Shown here: in pieces, positions 59,634-64,000 of the stretch | Position numbering within the stretch: position 1 is the first letter of the stretch | How the letters are laid out: every line of letters begins with the position of its first letter | From: Clostridiales bacterium oral taxon 876 str. F0540 | GTDB taxonomy: Bacteria; Bacillota; Clostridia; Clostridiales; Clostridiaceae | Assembly (NCBI GenBank): GCA_000466585.1 | Contig: KE993473.1 | Coordinates: forward strand, 64,402 to 128,401 | Reading direction: 5' to 3' | Length of the DNA: 64,000 nucleotides | Made by a program: the position numbers and the translations under genes | The notes under the pieces: generated by a model | The model's input: the letters and a program-made list of their open reading frames with translations, nothing else | The model's database searches: none | What the model was told of the DNA's origin: nothing

Positions 59634-60560
59634 TTAATTAAGTTTTGCATCGCTCTTAGAAGATGTTATCCACTTAATTTCTATGCTTAGCTTTTCATCC
59701 TTAAGACTTGCACTTATATTATGTCCCATCTGTTCAACCAGCTGTTTTGTTATAGAAAGCCCTAAACCTGTGCTCTTTTCAGTTCTTGTTTTATCACCTG
59801 TAAAAAATCGTTCAAACAGGTGAGGAACATCCTCTTCTTTTAGGTTAGGAGCATCATTAGTAAAAACATTGCTTATATAGCCATCTTTTTGAGATAAGGT
59901 TACAGACATATTCTTGCTGCTGTACTTAAGCATATTTTGTATCAGGTTAGAAAAAATTCTTCTTACAGCATTTTCATCACTGATAACTAGTTTTATATTA
60001 TCTTCAAGCTCCATAGAAGGCTCAATACCTTTGTTTAAAAAATCATTGTAATAGGAAGCTGTTATATCACAAATTATGTTATATAAATTTAAGGTTTTAA
60101 GCTCAAACTTGTATTCCTTAGCTTCAAGCCTGGATAAATCATAAAAGCCGCCAATAAGCATCTGAAGTGCCTTTGAACGTTTTTTTACAATTTCTATATA
60201 CTGCTTTCTTTCATCTTCCGGAAGATTATCGTCCTCTATAAGCTGTATATATCCCATTATAGAAGTAAGAGGCGTCCTTAAATCATGAGATATATTTGCA
60301 ATTGCCTGCCTTAACTCAAGATCCATTCTCTTGTATTTAGCCTCTACCTCTAGTTTTTCCTCTAATCCCTTATTTATAGCTAAGGCTAGCTTTTTTATTA
60401 AATTATCCGCTGATCCAATTAGTATTTTTGCATTAGTCTTTGTAGAATTAATACTATTCAATCTATCTGTTATGTTGGAAACATTTTTCCTTAAAGAAAA
60501 GTATAGGGCAATGAATATGATCAAGCAAATCATTAGTATAATAATTATAACCCTCTCCAT
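59634..60560 (-). CDS. Sensor histidine kinase of the BcrAB-like operon
   Basis: About 308 residues. One membrane helix (about 3-23), a short linker, HisKA with ANISHDLRTPLTSIMGYIQLIE and an HATPase domain (NLIQNMLKYS, VPHLFERFFTGDKT, STGLGLSI). The lack of an extracellular sensor domain is typical of kinases that take their signal from a partner transporter. Start ATG 60560 behind AAAGGGTG; last regulatory gene in the exporter operon, with its response regulator three genes upstream. Confidence 0.9.
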   Translation of the reverse strand: MERVIIIILMICLIIFIALYFSLRKNVSNITDRLNSINSTKTNAKILIGSADNLIKKLALAINKGLEEKLEVEAKYKRMDLELRQAIANISHDLRTPLTSIMGYIQLIEDDNLPEDERKQYIEIVKKRSKALQMLIGGFYDLSRLEAKEYKFELKTLNLYNIICDITASYYNDFLNKGIEPSMELEDNIKLVISDENAVRRIFSNLIQNMLKYSSKNMSVTLSQKDGYISNVFTNDAPNLKEEDVPHLFERFFTGDKTRTEKSTGLGLSITKQLVEQMGHNISASLKDEKLSIEIKWITSSKSDAKLN

Positions 60561-60578
60561 AAACATCACCCTTTCTTT

Positions 60579-61325
60579 TTATTTTATTTCTTTTTTATTA
60601 AAGTATATAACACTTAACACTGCAAAAACAACAGTATATGCAAGACCAATAAGTGCGGCAATATAAAGTTCATTTGCTGTAATCTTTGGATCAGTTAAAG
60701 CACCCAGCCTGTTTGTAATAAGATATCTTCTTAAATATTCGAATTTATCAGAAACAAGATAAGAAAGTAATTGAAATATTTTAGAAGTCAAAAGAAATAA
60801 CCCGCCATAGACAAAGCTAAAAATTGTATTGCTGTTTATAGCCATACCTAAGAAAGTTCCTATTGATACAGCACCAATCCATAAAGGTATTGCCGTTAAT
60901 ATTCTTTTTAAAACCATAGGAAAAACTTCTTTAACTCCCTGGTCAATTCCAAATAAAGCTGCTGCACTTCCATAAAAAACGCCAAATATAATAAAAGCTG
61001 CTATGAAGGCTAACATTACCGAAACAATTAATTTTGATAATATAAGCTTATATCTTGGGACTCCAAAGGTTATTACGTTTCTCATTGTTTGATGCTTATT
61101 CTCTTCTGCCGTAACCATATCAATATATGGAACAACAATAAATACTGCAGCTGTGAGAACATAAAGACTGCTGCCTAAAAGCGCAGAAAAATTTATTTGG
61201 GAAATATTATTTGCTTTACCTATTATAGTTACCGCTAATGCAAGTGCCGCTACAATTCCTGTAAAAACCCAAAAATACATACGATTGAAATTTCTATATA
61301 ATTCGGCTCTAATATAATTAAGCAT
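60579..61325 (-). CDS. ABC-2-type permease (BcrB-like)
   Basis: 248 residues with six membrane helices. YIRAELYRNFNRMYFWVFTGIVAALALAV at the start and ENKHQTMRNVITFGVPRYKLILSKLIVS in the first cytoplasmic loop resemble permeases of bacitracin- and lantibiotic-type exporters. Start ATG 61325 behind GGAGG, overlapping the ATPase gene by 8 nt. Confidence 0.9.
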   Translation of the reverse strand: MLNYIRAELYRNFNRMYFWVFTGIVAALALAVTIIGKANNISQINFSALLGSSLYVLTAAVFIVVPYIDMVTAEENKHQTMRNVITFGVPRYKLILSKLIVSVMLAFIAAFIIFGVFYGSAAALFGIDQGVKEVFPMVLKRILTAIPLWIGAVSIGTFLGMAINSNTIFSFVYGGLFLLTSKIFQLLSYLVSDKFEYLRRYLITNRLGALTDPKITANELYIAALIGLAYTVVFAVLSVIYFNKKEIK

Positions 61326-62241
61326 GTTTACTACCTCCAATCAAATCTATAAAGTAATTTTCAAGGTTTGCTCCTAATTGATTTAGAGAGTAAAGCTTAA
61401 TACCGTTATTAATCAATGCATCAGCTACAACCTCAGGTTTATTTATATAATCATAAATCCTTATCTCATTACCATTTAACACTTCATATTTAGTAGAACC
61501 AAGCTGCTTTTCAATTACTGCTGAAGCTTTTTCTGTACTGCTTACCTTTACAGAAACTGAACTTCTGCATTTTTCTTCTAAATCCTTAGAAGATATTTGT
61601 TCAATGAACCTGCCGTCATTAATAAAACCAAAAGAAGTTGCCAGTTGAGCAAGCTCACTTAATATATGACTGGATATAATAATAGTAATATTTCTCTCTC
61701 TATTAAGCTTTAATAAAATGTCTCTGAACTCCACGATCCCTGTCGGATCGAGTCCGTTTATAGGTTCATCTAGGATTAACAAATCCGGACTTGCCATTAT
61801 AGCTAGAGCCAGACCTAAACGCTGCTTCATACCAAGTGAAAAGTTCTTGAATTTTTTATTTCCTGTATTATCAAGTCCTACAATTTTTAATGTATCATCT
61901 ACAACGTTTTTTTCTGCGATACCTCTTTGTATTCTGTAGTACTCAAGATTTTTCCTTGCTGAAAGATATGGAAAAAAGCTTGGAGTTTCTATAATTGATC
62001 CTGTTCTCATTCTCGACTTATTTAATCCCTCATTCGAGGTCTCCTGGAAAAGCTCAATTTCTCCGCTTGTAGGTATAGTAAGACCGGTTATCATTCTAAG
62101 CAGAGTTGTTTTTCCTGCTCCATTTTTTCCTACTAATCCAAATATCTCACCCTGTTTTATTTCTAAATCAGCATTATTAACAGCAAGATGATTGCGGTAT
62201 TTTTTAGTTAAATTCTTAGTTTTTATTACCGTGTTGGTCAT
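61318..62241 (-). CDS. ABC ATP-binding protein (BcrA-like)
   Basis: 307 residues. Walker A GKNGAGKTT, signature FSLGMKQRLGLALAIMASP (the S-L-G-M variant of the bacitracin/lantibiotic group), Walker B LLILDEPINGLDP, H-loop ISSHILSELA. The C-terminal extension (about 210-305) is that of the BcrA/LanF group, which protects against wall-active peptides. Start ATG 62241 behind AAGGGAGG. Confidence 0.93.
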   Translation of the reverse strand: MTNTVIKTKNLTKKYRNHLAVNNADLEIKQGEIFGLVGKNGAGKTTLLRMITGLTIPTSGEIELFQETSNEGLNKSRMRTGSIIETPSFFPYLSARKNLEYYRIQRGIAEKNVVDDTLKIVGLDNTGNKKFKNFSLGMKQRLGLALAIMASPDLLILDEPINGLDPTGIVEFRDILLKLNRERNITIIISSHILSELAQLATSFGFINDGRFIEQISSKDLEEKCRSSVSVKVSSTEKASAVIEKQLGSTKYEVLNGNEIRIYDYINKPEVVADALINNGIKLYSLNQLGANLENYFIDLIGGSKHA

Positions 62242-62262
62242 TAATTTCAACCTCCCTTTCCT

Positions 62263-62320
62263 CGTACAATGTTATAATAGAACTTATTGTACAAGAAACC
62301 TTAAAGAAAACCTTAAGAAA
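62263..62320 (-). promoter_or_regulatory. Control region of the BcrAB-like genes
   Basis: In minus-strand sense, two direct repeats TTCTTAAGG and TTTCTTTAAGG (62320-62299) with a 12-bp period, followed by an inverted pair GTACAAT ... ATTGTAC (62292-62264) that brackets TATTATAAC. The direct repeats fit an OmpR-type response regulator site placed just upstream of a promoter. They begin within the bases following the regulator's stop codon. Confidence 0.65.
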
Positions 62321-62323
62321 GTA

Positions 62324-63025
62324 TTAAGTTTTATCGCTTAATTTAAAACCAATTCCCCACACAGTGTGAATATATTCGCTGTCTTTATCTGCTTTAGCTA
62401 TTTTTGAACGCAGATTGCTTACATGAACATTTACAGTATTATCATCTCCAAGAAACTCATCCTTCCAAACATGCTCGAACAAATTTGCCTTTGTAAAAAC
62501 CTTGTTAGGATAGGACATTAATAATTCCAAAATGGAAAACTCTCTTGCTGTAAGTGCCAAAGGAGTATCGTTGACTTTAACCTCCATAGTTTCATTGTCT
62601 AAAGTCATATTTTTATGCTTTAGAATATTCCTTTCTTCCTTAGGTTTTGAAAATATCATAAAGCGTCTTAGCTGTGCTTCTACCCTTGCCAGAACTTCAT
62701 TGACATCGAAGGGTTTAGCTACAAAATCATCCGCACCGAGCTTTAATACATCGATTTTAGTTTCTTGAAAATCCTTTGCAGATATAACTATAATAGGCAT
62801 TGTTTTTAACGTTCTTATGTGCGTTATAAGCTCCTCTCCGGAAACCCCCGGAAGCATCAAATCGAGTAAAACAAGCTGAAAATCATACATCTCAAGACAC
62901 ATCTTAGCTTCAGTACCTGAATATGCCGCTCTTACATTGTAACCTTTTCTGCTTAGTATTCTGCATAGCAAACTGTTTATGTCTGCGTCATCTTCCACAA
63001 CTAGAATATTTATATCAGTTTCCAC
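62324..63025 (-). CDS. OmpR/PhoB-family response regulator
   Basis: 233 residues. Receiver domain (1-118) with VVEDDADIN, phospho-Asp in LVLLDLMLPG (about 52) and VAKPFDVNE; C-terminal winged helix (about 135-230) with LTAREFSILELLMSYPNKVFTKANLFEHVW and TVNVHVSNLRSKI. The start is GTG at 63025 with AGGTGG 9 nt upstream. First gene of the BcrAB-like operon, likely binding the repeats just after its own gene. Confidence 0.92.
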   Translation of the reverse strand: METDINILVVEDDADINSLLCRILSRKGYNVRAAYSGTEAKMCLEMYDFQLVLLDLMLPGVSGEELITHIRTLKTMPIIVISAKDFQETKIDVLKLGADDFVAKPFDVNEVLARVEAQLRRFMIFSKPKEERNILKHKNMTLDNETMEVKVNDTPLALTAREFSILELLMSYPNKVFTKANLFEHVWKDEFLGDDNTVNVHVSNLRSKIAKADKDSEYIHTVWGIGFKLSDKT

Positions 63026-63185
63026 AATAACCAAACCACCTTTATATAGCTGATAACAAACATTTTCAACTTTAAATCTGTACAGTGCTAAAATCCCGCT
63101 GTTTCCCCACTATACAAATTAAGTTTAACCTAAAATACACCACTTCTGCAATTACCTGATATATTTTATGGTTAAACATACAAAT

Positions 63186-63225
63186 AAAAAAGACATGTCT
63201 GATAGTAGCCTGACATGTCTTTTTT
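63186..63225. terminator. Terminator between the TudS-like and response-regulator regions
   Basis: Stem AAAAAAGACATGTC / GACATGTCTTTTTT with loop TGATAGTAGCCT; 22 nt past the TudS-like stop codon in its direction of transcription. Confidence 0.88.
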
Positions 63226-63246
63226 AAATCATTATTTTTCTAAATC

Positions 63247-63798
63247 TTACTTAAACATTTTTGAAAAGTCATATTCCTCAATTCTGTTTTCATAAATTCC
63301 TATAAATTCAGTACTAATATCATTTTTCTTAAATAGATTTATAAGTTCCTCCATAAATACGCCCGGAGCATTTTTGTATTGTAGTGATCCTTTAATGCTG
63401 TCTAAGCTGTCCCACTTAGATAACTCTCCAAGCCACTTATCTGAAGAACAGGATAAATCAAGGCCGCAGCTTGGGCTTCCGTTTACCCCTATAACATAGT
63501 TTAAAGTATATCCATTTGCAAGGTACTCTTGAAGTTGCTCTAATACAGGCTCTAATATCTGTCTGCAATGCTTTCTAAAGAAAGGATTATCAAACTGCTC
63601 CCTTACATGTCCCCATCTTCTCATTCCATAAAAAGTCATTTCAGGACAAGGAAGCTGAATTATCCCATAATCTTTTTCTATAAGCTCATACAAAAGTTCT
63701 TTAAGAGGGCCTTTTCTTCTGACCGGTCCTTCTACTTTAGAGTTACAGTTTAGCATGCAGTGAGAAATAAGACAAAGTTTTCTGCTTCTCTCTTCCAT
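63247..63798 (-). CDS. TudS-related protein (CD3072-like putative desulfidase)
   Basis: 183 residues. LISHCMLNCNSKVEGP near the start, IQLPCPEMTFYG (about 49) and VIGVNGSPSCGLDLSC (about 104-120) provide the conserved cysteines expected to bind a 4Fe-4S cluster, as in thiouracil desulfidase TudS-related proteins. WGHVREQFDNPFFR is typical of the CD3072 subgroup. RBS AGGTGA, 8 nt after the stop of a solute-binding protein gene, so it is probably part of that transport operon. Confidence 0.82.
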   Translation of the reverse strand: MEERSRKLCLISHCMLNCNSKVEGPVRRKGPLKELLYELIEKDYGIIQLPCPEMTFYGMRRWGHVREQFDNPFFRKHCRQILEPVLEQLQEYLANGYTLNYVIGVNGSPSCGLDLSCSSDKWLGELSKWDSLDSIKGSLQYKNAPGVFMEELINLFKKNDISTEFIGIYENRIEEYDFSKMFK

Positions 63799-63806
63799 AC
63801 TATCAC

Positions 63807-64000
63807 CTAGTTGCTTCTAGCTTCTTTCATAGCTTTTTCGCCATTTTCTTGAGCACTCTTTAATGCTTCATCAACTGTTTTCTTATTATTAAATACTTGA
63901 TCAAGCTCTGCTCCTAAAGCATCTAAAGCAGGAATAACACCTATTTGTCTTGCTCCCATCCATCCTTTGTCTAAAGACTTAAGAGGAACTTCCTTGACTG
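63807..64000 (-). CDS. C-terminal end of an extracellular solute-binding protein (partial)
   Basis: Reading frame open from the window edge to TAG at 63809-63807: 63 residues including WMGARQIGVIPALDALGAEL and KKTVDEALKSAQENGEKAM. This is the usual end of a family-1 ABC substrate-binding lipoprotein, where the last helix pair follows a stretch of repeated Ala/Glu. The start and signal peptide lie outside the window. Directly upstream of the TudS-like gene. Confidence 0.75.
   Translation of the reverse strand, partial: VKEVPLKSLDKGWMGARQIGVIPALDALGAELDQVFNNKKTVDEALKSAQENGEKAMKEARSN

Noticed and set aside
1..64000. tRNA, rRNA, prophage or integrative element.
   Set aside because: No matching sequence pattern, structural phage gene, integrase or attachment-site duplication was seen by eye.

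Overview
The window reads as chromosomal DNA of a low-GC, anaerobic Firmicute, most probably a Clostridium. The evidence is strongly AT-rich coding and spacer DNA, AGGAGG-type ribosome binding sites on most genes, a flavodiiron protein, a butyryl-CoA-dehydrogenase-like flavoprotein, a NapH-like polyferredoxin and many small regulator-transporter modules. No rRNA, tRNA, CRISPR array, phage structural gene, integrase or transposase was seen. This is accessory but stable-looking chromosome rather than an obvious mobile island.

Layout. 1-3.4 kb: flavodiiron protein preceded in the same direction by a three-part acyl-CoA dehydrogenase/ETF-alpha/rubredoxin fusion. 3.9-10.1 kb: alpha/beta hydrolase, XRE regulator plus membrane protein with a perfect inverted-repeat operator, two acetyltransferases, a 29-residue lysine-rich peptide gene, an orphan Bce-type permease and a DeoR regulator. 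10.3-14.7 kb: a LytTR/membrane/small-protein trio, a membrane-anchored class A beta-lactamase-like protein, a DUF1523 protein and an AraC/GyrI regulator behind an array of repeated hairpins. 14.9-21.4 kb: MFS transporter, XRE regulator with a duplicated C-terminal domain, a tight operon (nucleosidase, LUD protein, HAD, ANT(6)) and an L,D-transpeptidase. 21.6-29.9 kb: two ABC-F proteins with control structures in their leaders, DUF1697, a PadR-polyferredoxin operon and two acetyltransferases. 30.2-41.9 kb: HD protein, acyltransferase, three Nudix hydrolases, HAD phosphatase, Nif3-like and DinB-like proteins, an MraY paralogue, a PocR histidine kinase, a polysaccharide deacetylase and a tyrosine-rich cupin. 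42-55 kb: TetR-controlled FtsX-type exporter, a large membrane protein of unknown role, an ABC-2 exporter beside a NarL-type two-component system, and an AAC(3). 55.6-64 kb: Crp/Fnr regulator divergent from paired small DMT transporters, YjjG-like HAD, a secreted protein divergent from a 42-residue membrane peptide, DUF503, a BcrAB-like exporter with its own two-component system, a TudS-like protein and the end of a solute-binding protein.

Two themes recur. First, antibiotic defence and envelope stress: ANT(6), AAC(3), two ABC-F proteins, an MFS pump, a Bce-type permease, three further ABC exporters and several wall enzymes. Second, a family of structured repeats lies between promoter and ribosome binding site of five functionally unrelated genes. 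It consists of a hairpin with a 9-bp stem and 5-nt loop, then a second hairpin, then a short AGTGTTCC-type tag and the true Shine-Dalgarno. Stem sequences differ but pairing is kept. This family and the dehydrogenase-ETF-rubredoxin fusion beside a flavodiiron protein are the two observations most worth following up.
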